This document shows, piece by piece, positions 13,666 through 24,800 of a stretch of DNA of 64,000 nt. Location: assembly GCA_033063855.1 (NCBI GenBank), contig CP093829.1:18073537-18137536 (forward strand), written 5' to 3'. This DNA is from Smittia aterrima (lineage: Eukaryota > Arthropoda > Insecta > Diptera > Chironomidae). Each line of letters starts with the position of its first letter. Position 1 is the stretch's first letter. The translations under genes were made by a program, and so were the position numbers. The notes beneath the pieces were generated by a model. The model had not been told where the DNA came from. It saw only the letters and a list, made by a program, of their open reading frames with translations, and ran no database searches.

Positions 13666-16532
13666 ATGAACTCAACTCACATTCCGCCGATGGCGATGAC
13701 AAGCATCTCGTCGATTCCATCTTTAATGAACTCGCGTTTTGCAATCAGTGGATCATCTTCAGGCCCACCAAGCGAAGCTCCAAGTAGCGAAATCTCATCC
13801 ATCGAAAGTGACTTCTCAGATTTGAAATCGATTGCCGCTGGACTCGGTATCATTGATCCAGACGAGGTTTACACTGAACGCTTCAAGATTGATCGAATCA
13901 AACTTGAGGATATGATCAAAAGTAAGTTTTAAATATTTTTCTTATGAAATTATTGCTTAATCTTCTTTCTTTCTTTAAAGCTGAGTCGTACTGCGAGGGA
14001 ATGAATCGTGCTGAATACTTCTTTGCCTTGGTAATCTATTAGTTTTCTAATCATTGTGATATTTCATTTAAAGTGTTTCATTAGATCATAAAGGAAAATC
14101 TCGTTCACGTCTCGTGGCCTTGCCGTTTGAAGATTGGCGCGAAAACTCGAAAAGGTAAATTGAAGCGAACTCTGACCGGCCCCGCTCTTCTTGATCATTA
14201 TTTCACTTTAATTGTGACAGTCAATCTCGTCACACGTTCGATAAACTTTTCCTGACTTCTAGAATTTTAGAATTTCCTTTAACTTTAACTTGAAATGCCA
14301 AAGAAATCTGACAACAACACATTAGCTGACTATTTCCCCGACGAACTACTTTCAGATCCACACGTACGCATTGTTGGCCGCAAAGAAGATGTGTTGAGAG
14401 TCAAAGACAAGGTCATGGCAGTCCTCGATGCAAAGGTGAGTCATAAATCTAGAAGAATCTGAACTTCTCTGACGTTTTCTCTGTTTCGCAGGGCAACCGG
14501 GTGATCATGAAAATGGACGTTTCTTACACGGATCATAGCTACATCATCGGACGAGGTGGCAACAACATCAAACGCATCATGGACGAAACTCAAACGCACA
14601 TTCACTTTCCTGACTCGAATCGGTCAAATCCTACTGAGAAATCGAATCAAGTCTCACTTTGCGGTTCACTCGAAGGAGTTGAAAAGGCTCGATACTTAGT
14701 TCGATCGTCGACTCCACTGCTGATCTCTTATGAGCTTCCAATTATGATTCCTGGGGCCATAAACTACGATAACAATACTCCTTTCGTTAAGGAAATGGAA
14801 AAGCAATATGGAGTTCAGGTTATCTTTAGCACTCGTCCTAAGCTTCACTCATCAATGATTCTCGTGAAAGGATGCGAGAAAGAGCACAAGAATGTCATGG
14901 ATGCCACGAAGCGATTGATCGAGTTTATGTTCGAAGATATTGCTCCTCAGATTCCTGTTCAGATGCATTTGGAAATCTCTACTCAGCATCATCCAATTGT
15001 CCTTGGAAAAGGCTCTCAGCATCTTCGTGAGGTCATGCAACGAACGAACACAACAATCATCTTTCCAGATGCCAACGACATGAACATTCGACCAATAAAA
15101 CGCTCTCAAGTGACAATCACAGGTCCGATCACTGGCGTTTACTTTGCTCGGCAGCAACTTTTGGTTTGTTCTGATTTCCTCAGATTTTTCAGATGATCCT
15201 TGAACTTCCTTCTTTTATTTTTAGGGGAATCTTCCAATTGCTCTGATTTTTGACTATCCTGAGATCAACATCGACAGCGAGACTATCAACAAGCTAATGG
15301 ATACTCATGACGTTTACATTACTTCCCGTCAGAAGTCTCGACAAAGCACAATGTGCATCGTCATCAAGGGAGTTGAGAAATACATAACGAATATCTACGA
15401 TGCTCGTCATCAATTGCTGAAGCTTTCATCTGAGAGAATTGTAGCTGCGATTCCAACGAGCTATTATGGTCCTCACGACTTGGATCACTTCAAGAACAAC
15501 TCGATTGCTCAACTTCTTTCTGGACCCACCAGCTACGGTCCTATTCCACCAATTCCTCAAATCACTTGGTCGAATGGTGAAACGAACTGGCGATCTCGAC
15601 CTTCGAATGCATCTCCACTAACTTCTTCGCTTCTTCAGCAACATAACAAGATAACTGGCAACTTGCAAGTTCCAGGAACTCATAACATGACGAGAGGCAG
15701 CATCAGTGACTTGCATTCAAGTGGCTACGCCAGTTTCAACGACACTTCAATGATGAAATCGAATTCTTCTGGCATGGGTGGAAGCAGTGCTCATTCTTCA
15801 CCAGATAACTCTGCGAATTATAGCAACAAATACAATCAATCATTGTTAGAGTCATCACAACAGCGAATGTTCGACCACGCACGACGTATCTCCTTGAACG
15901 ACTCTATGATGATGAATTACGACCCGAGGATTGTTGCTGGTCTTCGTGCAATGAACATGACGCCTCAGCAAGGTGAAGTTCGCATTCCAACGCCTGTCTG
16001 TGAGTAAAAAATTAAATTTTTGTAGGAAATGAATCCTCACTTCCTTCAATGACTTACAGGGCAAGGAGCTGGAATCTCACGAACATCACCAACGCCTTTG
16101 GAGAATTCACATTCAAGCAACGCTTGGATCGATGCTCATCCGTCAGACGTCGCTGGATTATTCAATATGACCACATCGCTTCTCGACTCAACTCCAACTC
16201 GACAGCGCAATCAGTTGTCCAAGTACAGCGATATTGAGACCTTGTTGACAGGCATTGGACTCCATCATCATGTGCAACACTTTATCGACGGAGAGATTGA
16301 CATGACAGTCTTTCCTACTTTGACTGAGCAAGATTTGATTAATCTTGGGATCAAACCGCTGGGGGCACGACGTCGAATCATGATGGCAGTTACTGAAATG
16401 TCCTCGCGGATCAACATTCATCAAGAGATGATGCAACAACAGACTCAGCAACACACTTCACCGCCTACGCCTTTACGCTTCAACGGATCTGTAGCACCTG
16501 GCGATGAACGTCGTAGCACATCTGGGCTATAA
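13666..16532 (+). CDS. BicC: Bicaudal-C, KH and SAM domain RNA-binding protein
   Basis: Seven coding exons give 791 residues: 13666-13921, 13981-14030, 14085-14154, 14356-14435, 14492-15163, 15225-15999 and 16060-16532; all phases agree. In flies this protein binds maternal mRNAs, recruits the CCR4 deadenylase and patterns the oocyte. A degenerate KH region covers about residues 71-152. A canonical KH domain with loop GRGG is at 172-175. A third KH-type region has a deviant loop, GKGS, at 324-327. A long Ser/Asn/Gln-rich linker follows, then a SAM domain at about 691-747 with the family signature LGARRR. The start codon lies one base after an acceptor, so a 5' untranslated exon is likely. Intron 5 uses the less common donor GTTTGT. 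The match to Drosophila Bicaudal-C is strong along the whole KH block and into the short tail after SAM. The gene is convergent with the tubulin gene. Confidence 0.96.
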
Positions 16533-18955
16533 CTTGGTAAATTTAAGTTTCAATGTTCTCTTTAACTCACCGTTAGACTCAATTGAATTGAAGAGCTCTT
16601 GCCTGTTGAATGATTAATTGACTCGCGGTTCAATTAATTTTTTTCTTTGGTAGCTCAACTCGTCTTGGATTCCTCTTCTCTTTCAAACCCGACATGAAGA
16701 ATTATTCTCGTCACGAGAGAATAATCGACATCAACCTAAGTAGCTCAGAAAAAAACTTAATAATTTGGATTCGCGATTTTTTTTTCTTTTACATTCATTG
16801 GTAACTTTCAATTCGTCAATCCGCATGCTCTAGATTTAAGTTCATCTGCAATATTTCTTTTTGAATTCCTTACTCGCTGAAGATTCGTCACGATTTAATG
16901 AGAGATAAAATGAGGAACATGACACGGTCACGCACGCTTTCGTTTCCTCAAATTGTAAATTTTCCAAGGCGTTAGCATGCGAGACAGTTGAGGCTTCCGC
17001 ACGATCTATAAAATGACACTTCTTTCTCGATTTATTCTCATGACATTGCATGACTTCGGAGTGGAGCTAGACGTAAAAAAAAACTTTCACTTTGTAGCTT
17101 TCGTGCGCGCATAAATTCGCAATGAGAGTGAGTGGGTCCTTGTGATGAGGATTCATCGACAGACAAACGAGGAGATAATTTAGAGAAAACAAACGAAGCT
17201 CCGACGTCATGCACTTCAGCTAAAACTTGCATCATCACATACGAAACTTTCTTTAACCCACTGTGAAACACTTTGTAAAGGAAATTGTAATTAAAACAAA
17301 CTTGTTGGATTGAAAAGTTAACTGCAAACGCTTGAGCAATATTAGCTCAGCTGCAGTTTCCGTAATTAGAATTTAATCTCTGCTCTTTTTGCTTTGACTT
17401 TACCCTTCGTCGTCTCCTTTCAAGTTTCCCTTCAATTGTGTTTAATTAAACTCGCTGCGATTTTCCGGGAAAAGAAAAAAAGCTTTGTAAAAATATTTTT
17501 TCCACTCGTTTCCACATCAACAACATCACAAACAGAATGTCGAGAGTTTTTGCATGCACGAGTACGAAGAATAGCGAAGACAGAGGAGAAACATTTTTGA
17601 AGTGTTTTGTTGGCATAATTCTCCTCGTCTGTTTTTTAAAATTCCTCTTCATCGTGTTCTCCACAAGGTCCATTGAAATGCCACAGCAACAACTTCTCTG
17701 TTAGAACTTGTGAAAAACTATTTTATTTTCCGCACGACAGAATTTTATTTTCCACTCCAAAATGCACTCGATGTGTTTTAAATCTATTAACGATTCAATT
17801 TAGGTTTCGTTTTACTTTCAAAGTCTCAGTCGGCATGACTCGCCTTTGCCGGCTTTCAGCTCAATGAATTCGTTCTTAAAGTTTGTCTTTCAAGTAAATG
17901 GCTGTGAACACTGAGAATGAGAGAAATTGACTTTGAATAAATTAGAACTTATGAAAATTGAAAAAAAATTTTGCATTTTATTTTCAGCAGAGTTAATTTG
18001 TAAAGTCATTGACATTTCTCTTTAAACATTCCCAAAGGTAATGTTTGAGTTTTACTTCTCCATGCAAAGTCAGACGTCAAACGTCGCGAATGATGAAAGG
18101 TTGGTAAGTTCACTTGGGTGGGTTTTCATCAATCTTTCAGTAAAGCTTCAGTAAATTTGTACAAAGTCCTGTTGTTAAATGAAACGTTGACTTCGAAGAC
18201 ATTTTCCTGCTGAGAACGTTTCTAGAGAAAAACTACAAAAGTTATCTCTCTCAGTCTTTCTCTAGATGAACTTTGACATGACGCGTAATCGTTCTTTTTG
18301 ACAACTTTACGCGTGATTCGAAAACGATACGCGAGACATGATCTCGACACTTATCACGCGTTGTAGGAATCAATTACTCGAGCGACGACATATGACACTC
18401 GACGCTTTCCCCATCTGTCGACATCTCACATCGCGCAATCAACAAGAAACGTGTACGGTACGAGATTTTTCGCATGCGAATTGCGAAAGGATGATCCCGA
18501 GTTTTAGCTCGCTGCAGCGGTGAATTTTATCACTGTTTGGGGAACGCTTCCTCGTCTGTAAATAAATAATTTTTTATGTTCCCTCCTTCTCTTCTCGCCT
18601 CGACGACCCCGACTTTGTGTGTACGCTTGAATATTGATAAATTCATTCGAGGCGGAGGTGAGAAACATTATTCCGCCATAATGCTGGTTGCTCGTTTTGC
18701 GGTGAGAGCAAGCACCGCACAACATCTGCAGAACGTTACCGCGCTGCTGTTTGCTTCGAGTCTTAATAACTTTTTTTTTGTAAGCTGGAAAATAATTGTT
18801 TCAATCTTGGATTAAGTAGACCACGAATGCGATTTTTATGCTTTTAAACTTTTTGTTGAACTTTATTCATTTCTTTTACTTTTTATGAGCGAAATGTTCT
18901 AAAGTTTTCAGCCTCCAGGCAATTCAATGCGTTTCAATTGTGCAGCAAATAAACT
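16533..18955. other. Intergenic region between two convergent genes
   Basis: This holds the 3' untranslated ends of Bicaudal-C (from the left) and of the alpha-tubulin gene (from the right). I see no further gene; the open frames present are short and on both strands. A minus-strand AATAAA for tubulin lies at 18862-18867. Confidence 0.6.
18862..18867 (-). terminator. Poly(A) signal of the alpha-tubulin gene
   Basis: The minus strand reads AATAAA here, about 90 bases past the tubulin stop codon. It is the first perfect hexamer downstream of the gene. The cleavage site itself cannot be read from sequence. Confidence 0.5.
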
Positions 18956-20513
18956 TTAGAATTCATCCTCATCTTCGAACATGGTGTCGTTTGAATCACC
19001 AGCGACTTCTTCAAAATCCTTTTCTAACGCTGCCATATTTTCACGAGCTTCGGTGAACTCTCCTTCTTCCATTCCTTCGCCAACGTACCAATGAATGAAA
19101 GCTCGCTTGTTGTACATGAGATCGAACTTTGCATTGAGACGAGTCCACGCTTCGGAAATCGCTGTTGTGTTAGCTAGCATGCAAACAGCTTTCGTTGTCT
19201 TCATGAGATCTCCGTTGGGTACAAACGATGGACGATTATCATTGATTCCTGTGAGAAAATTAATTAAAGTCGAAGAATGTTCTTACAGTAATTTCGTCCT
19301 TACCAATTTTGAATCCTGTAGGTGACCAATCAACGAACACAATATGTTTCTTTGATTTCATTGTTGAGATAGCAGCATTGACATCCTTCGGGACAACATC
19401 ACCTCGATACAACATGCAGCAACTCATGAACTTTCCTCTTGCTAGATCACACTTTACCATAATGTTACTGTTGTCGAAAGCTTCGTTGGTGAGATCAGCG
19501 ATGGAGTTAGAGCCGTGAAAAGAACGATGAGCTGAAGCTAAAGGAGCATAAGACACTAAAGGGAAATGAACACGAGGAAACGGTACGAGATTCGTCTGGA
19601 ACTCGTTGAGATCAACGTTCATGTCTCCTTTGAAACGGAGTGAAGACGTTGTTGACGACACGACCTGAGCAACCAGTCTATTGAGATTCTTGTATGTTGG
19701 CATTGGAACGCCGAGCTTCTTAGCACAGATCTCGTAAGTAGCTTCATTGTCCATCATGAAAGTGCAATCGCTGTGGTCTAATGTGCTGTGAGTTGTGAGA
19801 ACAGCGTTGTACGGCTCAACAACAGCAGAAGCGATCCTCGGAGCTGGATAAACAGAAAATTGCAGCCGACACTTCTTCGCAAACTCATTGCTCAATCGTT
19901 CAGCGAGGAGAGATGTGAAACCTGATCCCGTTCCACCTCCGAATGAGTTGTAAATGAGAAATCCTGAGAATCCGCTGCAGTTCTCTACCAAACGTTGAAT
20001 CTGGTCCATGACAGGGTCGATGTACTCACGACCGATAGTGTAATGACCACGTGCATAGTTACTATCGAATGATAATGATTAGATTTTCTTCTGATCGACG
20101 TAACCTTCAAAACTTACTTCGCAGCATCTTCCTTTCCAGTGATCATGAAATTGGGATTGTAGAGCGCTTTGTACGGTCCAGTCTTGATCTCATCAATGAC
20201 TGTTTGCTCAAGGTCAACAAACAGATTCCGAGGAACAACTTTTCCACTTTTTGTATCCGAAAAGAAAGTTTGCATGTTCTCGTCAACATGCTTACTATCT
20301 TGAAGTGTTCCATCAGGAAGAATGCCATGTTCGAGTGTGAAGAGTTCCCAGGCAGCTGATCCAATCTGAACTCCAGCTTGACCAATGTGTAATGACAGAA
20401 CTTCACGCTTTTAGAAAACAAAGGAAGAAAAATATTTTTCATTAAAATTATTGAATTAGCTTGCTTAGCAAAGCTTTGTTTGCTTAGATTTGAAAAAGAT
20501 CAAAGCTTACCAT
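18956..20513 (-). CDS. Divergent alpha-tubulin, maternal 67C-like
   Basis: Four exons give 447 residues: 20511-20513 (the ATG alone), 20118-20407, 19304-20061 and 18956-19248; introns are 103, 56 and 55 bp. Alpha-tubulin pairs with beta-tubulin in microtubules. Family marks include GQAGVQIG near the N-terminus, the GGGTGSG nucleotide-binding loop, FQTNLVPFPR, LLYRGDVVPKDVN-type sequence and WYVGEGMEEGEF near the end. It differs from conserved alpha-tubulins in many places. The loop after Lys40 is about three residues shorter, although Lys40 itself is kept (DSK40), and the acidic tail ends in EDEDEF, so the last residue is Phe and not Tyr. Features such as TTHSTLDHSDC, SSTTSSLRF and the Phe end resemble Drosophila alphaTub67C, the maternal form, so that is the best guess for orthology. 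It is convergent with Bicaudal-C and lies 213 bp downstream of another minus-strand gene. Confidence 0.95.
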
Positions 20514-20726
20514 CTTTTAAACAATAAAAACGATAATTAGAAACAGATTATTAGGTTTTAGGCAAAATTAAGCAAAAGCGTTGACAGAAATTAAGCGCGA
20601 TGATCAAGGGACACGAAGGAAAGACGAAATATAGTTTTGTAAGGTTCTAGAAACTGGAGTTAGATCAATTTTATTTTTCACACAATTTATAAATCAAAAA
20701 TATATTTGATCCGAAGATCCAAAAGT
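20514..20726 (-). promoter_or_regulatory. Short interval that must hold the tubulin promoter and the upstream gene's 3' end
   Basis: Only 213 bp separate the tubulin start codon from the stop codon of the upstream minus-strand gene. The interval holds a poly(A) signal for the upstream gene at 20670-20675. The tubulin 5' untranslated region and core promoter therefore lie in the remaining roughly 150 bp or overlap the upstream gene. No TATA box is evident. Such tight head-to-tail spacing could reflect shared expression, but this is inference. Confidence 0.35.
20670..20675 (-). terminator. Poly(A) signal of the basic SP-rich protein gene
   Basis: The minus strand reads AATAAA about 50 bases past the stop codon of the gene at 20727-21841, a normal spacing for a compact insect gene. 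Confidence 0.5.
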
Positions 20727-21841
20727 TTATGAGCAGCCATCGCCTCGATTGGCTCGAGCTGGTCGCTTTGCAGGTTGTTTAAGTCGCTTTTGAGCTTTTG
20801 CTGGCTTTCGTTTAACTACTCGAGTTGGCTTTGTTCTACGATTTTCGACTTTTGTCAGTTGACTCAATCTCATCGTTTTAGCTGAGGTCTTAGCGACGCG
20901 AGTCGTTGGCGTTTTCTTTGTGTTCGTCTTTCCTTTGATGACTCGAGTCTGATTCAATTTCATTGAAGCTTTAGGCACAACATGAGTCTGTTGAAGTATA
21001 TTTGTTAACGAACAGGCCATCTGAGTGGTTTTACGAATTTCCTTCTTTTTTTCCAACTCAGCAATTCGAATCGATCGACGCAAAGCTTTCGATGTTCTTT
21101 CAGTAGCTTTAACTTTCGGCTTCTTCTGCATTCGTCGCTTCTTCTGAACCTTTGCTGGTCGAGCCATTGGACGACACTCATCATCCATTTTCTCGACGAC
21201 TCGAGTCTTAGCTACAGGTCGAGCTGCTGGTGCTCGAGCTGCTGGAGGACAAGGTGGACATTCCATGTCGTAAGGAGACGTTGCAAGAAAAGTATTTGGA
21301 GACATCGATCGACCGCGAGAGCTATGTCCAGGTGAGTTTGCCATTAACACTACCGGAGAGCCTAAACTGACCCGCATGCTGCGATTTGACAAGTTGTCTC
21401 CTGACAGAAAAGGATTTTCAATAAAATTCATAACAGGAGAAGTCAAATGAAAGCTATAATTTGGCGAATTAGTCGTTGAAATGTCTGCTTCATAATTTTC
21501 ATTTAGAGCAGGCGAAACCGATTTGTAGTTTGTGTTCGGAGGAGGTGAAACCGATCTGACATCAGTTGAAATGGATTCAGCAATCTCCAAAGGATTATTC
21601 ACGTGTTCCTCAACTTCATCCAATTCAACATCTTCTTCCGTTACTTGCGTAGGAGTCACAATCATTACGTCAACAATTACGTCAGCTTCTGCTTGTTCAT
21701 CGATTTCGATTTCCTCGATTGCTACTTGAATGGCTGCGAGAATAAGAAAATTACATAATGAAAATCGGAAATTTATTTCATTTCACCTTCGACAATTTCG
21801 TCTTCAGTCATTTCTTCGAATGCTTGATTGGCTGGCTCCAT
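20727..21841 (-). CDS. Unrecognised SP-rich protein with a highly basic C-terminus
   Basis: Two exons, 21787-21841 and 20727-21733, with a 53-bp GT-AG intron and agreeing phase, give 353 residues. I do not recognise the family. The first 70 residues are strongly acidic (many Glu/Asp with Ile/Val). A middle part of about 120 residues carries eight Ser-Pro dipeptides, including a short repeat around SVSPPPNTNY and SVSPALNENY. A proline/alanine stretch (CPPCPPAARAPAARP) follows. The last 170 residues are rich in Lys and Arg, with four TRV-type units (TRVVEK, TRVIKG, TRVAKT, TRVVKR) and a segment LRRSIRIAELEKKK. No membrane segment or signal peptide is visible. The composition suggests a nuclear, perhaps DNA-binding, phosphoprotein, with Ser-Pro sites open to proline-directed kinases; that is inference. 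It lies just upstream of the tubulin gene on the same strand. Confidence 0.8.
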
Positions 21842-24800
21842 CGTTATTTGTTTGAAGTCAATTTTATAATTTGAACTTTTGGTTTCTTTCTGAACTTTCT
21901 TTGTCAAGTGCTCGAATGCAAATGAATCTTTTAATCTAAAACCCTCTAAGATTGATTTTCAAAGGTTGCTTAGCTTTTTATTTAATTGCAACTTTTATCT
22001 TTCTCTAGAAGCAAACTCAGGGAAATTATTCTTTAATCTGAGATAAATGCATTTAAATCAACTCAAATCCATTATGATAATTCGTTGTAAGCATTTCTTT
22101 CTCTTCCAATTCAATCAGTTCCTTACTCAAAGGTCGTTGCGTAATATTCGCTGCGTTGAAAATCTTCCCCCTCGAATCTCCTCAAACGTTCTTTTCTCAA
22201 GAAGCTTAAGCATCGCACTCAATCAAAATTTCCTTTTATTAAAAAAGAGGATGGAAACTTGAAGCAGGTGAACGAATATGAGTTTGTGCCGAGACTTTAA
22301 TCCTGTTGATTCAGACGAAATTTCTTTTTTTTTCTCTTGCCACGTTTTTTTTCGTCTCCCCCGCACTTTCATTCGTAATCATTGCTTTTAGCGAACGCAG
22401 AAAAAGTCTTTTATTAGAGTGAAAAAATCATAAAGTTGAAACGAGGAGCGTTTGCCTTCGATGATGATGAAGAGGAAAACGATGAGCTCGGAAAAATTAT
22501 GAAAAGCTCGAATGAGCATCGAAAGGTAGTCGAATGAGATTAAATCATTAAAAGTTGTTTCGAAGAGGGAGGAAAAGTGATTTCCTCTAATCAAATTGAG
22601 ATCCTTGATCTCAAACTTTAAATTGCAACAAGAAATTATTGAAAATCAAGACACTGCCGCCATCTGACGCTCAACAATCGCAAATAACTCAATTTCAAAC
22701 AAATTACCGACAAATTGAAAAGGAAATTTCAATTCAATATTTTTGGAATTATGTGCGAGAGGAAAATGCGAAACACAAAAACGAGGAAAACATTTTTCCG
22801 ATGACAAAAAAGATATTTTTCGGCAAAATGAAATGTTTCTCGTTGTCGGTGGGGCGGCGGCACTATTGACAGAACGAGCACAAAAACATTGCGAAACTCA
22901 TGATTAATGTGTCGAGTCATTATCGGAAATTATTCCCCGACAATCGACGACAGAGATTTGCTGTTCATAATAGCAACATTGTGTGTGATCGGAAACAAAT
23001 GCAAGGGAAAATCGGTAATTGGTAATAACAACGTTCTCGAGCTAACGAAAAGTCGAAAGAGCAGAGAAAGGAATTTCGATTTCTGTAACACGAAATAATA
23101 TTTCTCTCCGTTTATCCCCCGCAAAACTCTTCTCCATACTTCGAGCAGCCCACAAACAAACAAATTATAACTAACGCTTCCGTGTCGTGTTCTGCTCTGA
23201 AAATATTTCGATCTGAGTGGGCGGAACGGGGCTTTCCTCTCTAGGAAATTGTATAATTTGCATTGCAATGGAATTACCACCAAAATGTGTGCGAATGAAC
23301 AGATGACACGCTTAAGCCGATTCCCGTAGCTTACCGTTGAAAGCTTTCGGGATAAACGTTCAAGTCTGTTGTCAAAGCTTTAGAGCTCAAAACTTTTGAA
23401 GTTTATTCACCGCAAGTTAAGTTTCTTACGAGAGATCAATCGGTAAACTCCTGCAGCGTGTGGCAAATATGTTGAAAATCCACCGGCACAAAAAGCCATT
23501 GCTTCCCATTATGTTGGACACGAGGGCTTTTCTATGAGATTCTGAAATTTGTTTTTTGTTCATTCAACGACAGACCGTCGAGTCAGCCTTTAATAAATTA
23601 TTTTCTCGATCGCATTTGCTGACCTTTTTGGTGTTGAAGGTGCTTGAATTGAAATGTTTGGCGTGCATATTTCGGACGCGGAATGTTTCATGTCGCGTGC
23701 AAAAAACAAAGCTAATAGCGCTCTGTTCACCCAAAAGCTTTAATTGAATTCGTGTTTCATCTCGATGGGCTGTTGGGGAAACCGCTGATTGTCTGCCATC
23801 AACAATTGCAATTTAAATCGTCAAAGTCATAAATTTTCAAGGCTTAGATAGAAGCTTCGCTCTGAGATATTTCTCCGGCAATAAACCAGTGACGAGCTAA
23901 ACGATCGTAAACTCCCAACAAAACACCTTCAGAGCTTTTTTTTACTTCGGTTTCTTTCAAGCTTTCGAATTATTTTATTTTCATATTTTTCTAATGTTGT
24001 TTGTCTAATAAAAAATCGCTGAGCGAATGCATTTTAATATTTTTAAAACGTAAGTTTATGTTTCAATTTCAAAAGCGAGAGCAACGCTGCAGGATTCTTC
24101 TCGTAAGCAGAAGTTCTTGAGCCTTTGAAGCTTTTTTTTTAGTTTTTCGAAGAACTCTTGGGGAAAAAACTTTCAACAACCCGAGAGACTTTCAGCAACA
24201 ACGCGCGCCTTATGTCTGGAGAGTTTCCTTGTTGTTTATTTCCCAAGAGAGGAGGAAGCAAACCGACGACGACACTGCTGCTTTTCTCAGATGAAAACGG
24301 TTGAAATAAAATTTTATTGTTTTGCCTTTTAACGAGTCTCTTCTGCTTTCATGTTTTCTACGTTCGCTGCTCTTTTTCCCACAACATCATTTCACTCCTC
24401 CATAAAGCATGAAAATATTATGCACGATGTTTGCTCGCTTCGCTTTTATGGCAATTCAGTTGTTGAAATCGTTTCAATCAGAAGTTTATGGAGCTGATAC
24501 GTTCGTTTGTACCTTTCAAAAGCAAAGAATTGTGATTGTTGCAGTGCTTGCAAAATATTCCCTCACGAAGAGTAAGGAAAAGTTTAAAATGAAAGCAAAG
24601 GAATTTTAAATTGTCGTGAAAGTTTTTCTATCAAAGTTTCTCAAAAATAAATAAATCAAAGTTTTGACGATTCCAAAGGAAAAGTAATTTCTTGTCTTTG
24701 CTTTCATTAAAATTATTTTGAGAGAAGAAACTTGACAAATTCGTTTAATATTTCATGATTTCCGAAGTCTTAGATAGGATAAGCCTTGTGCACAAATTAC

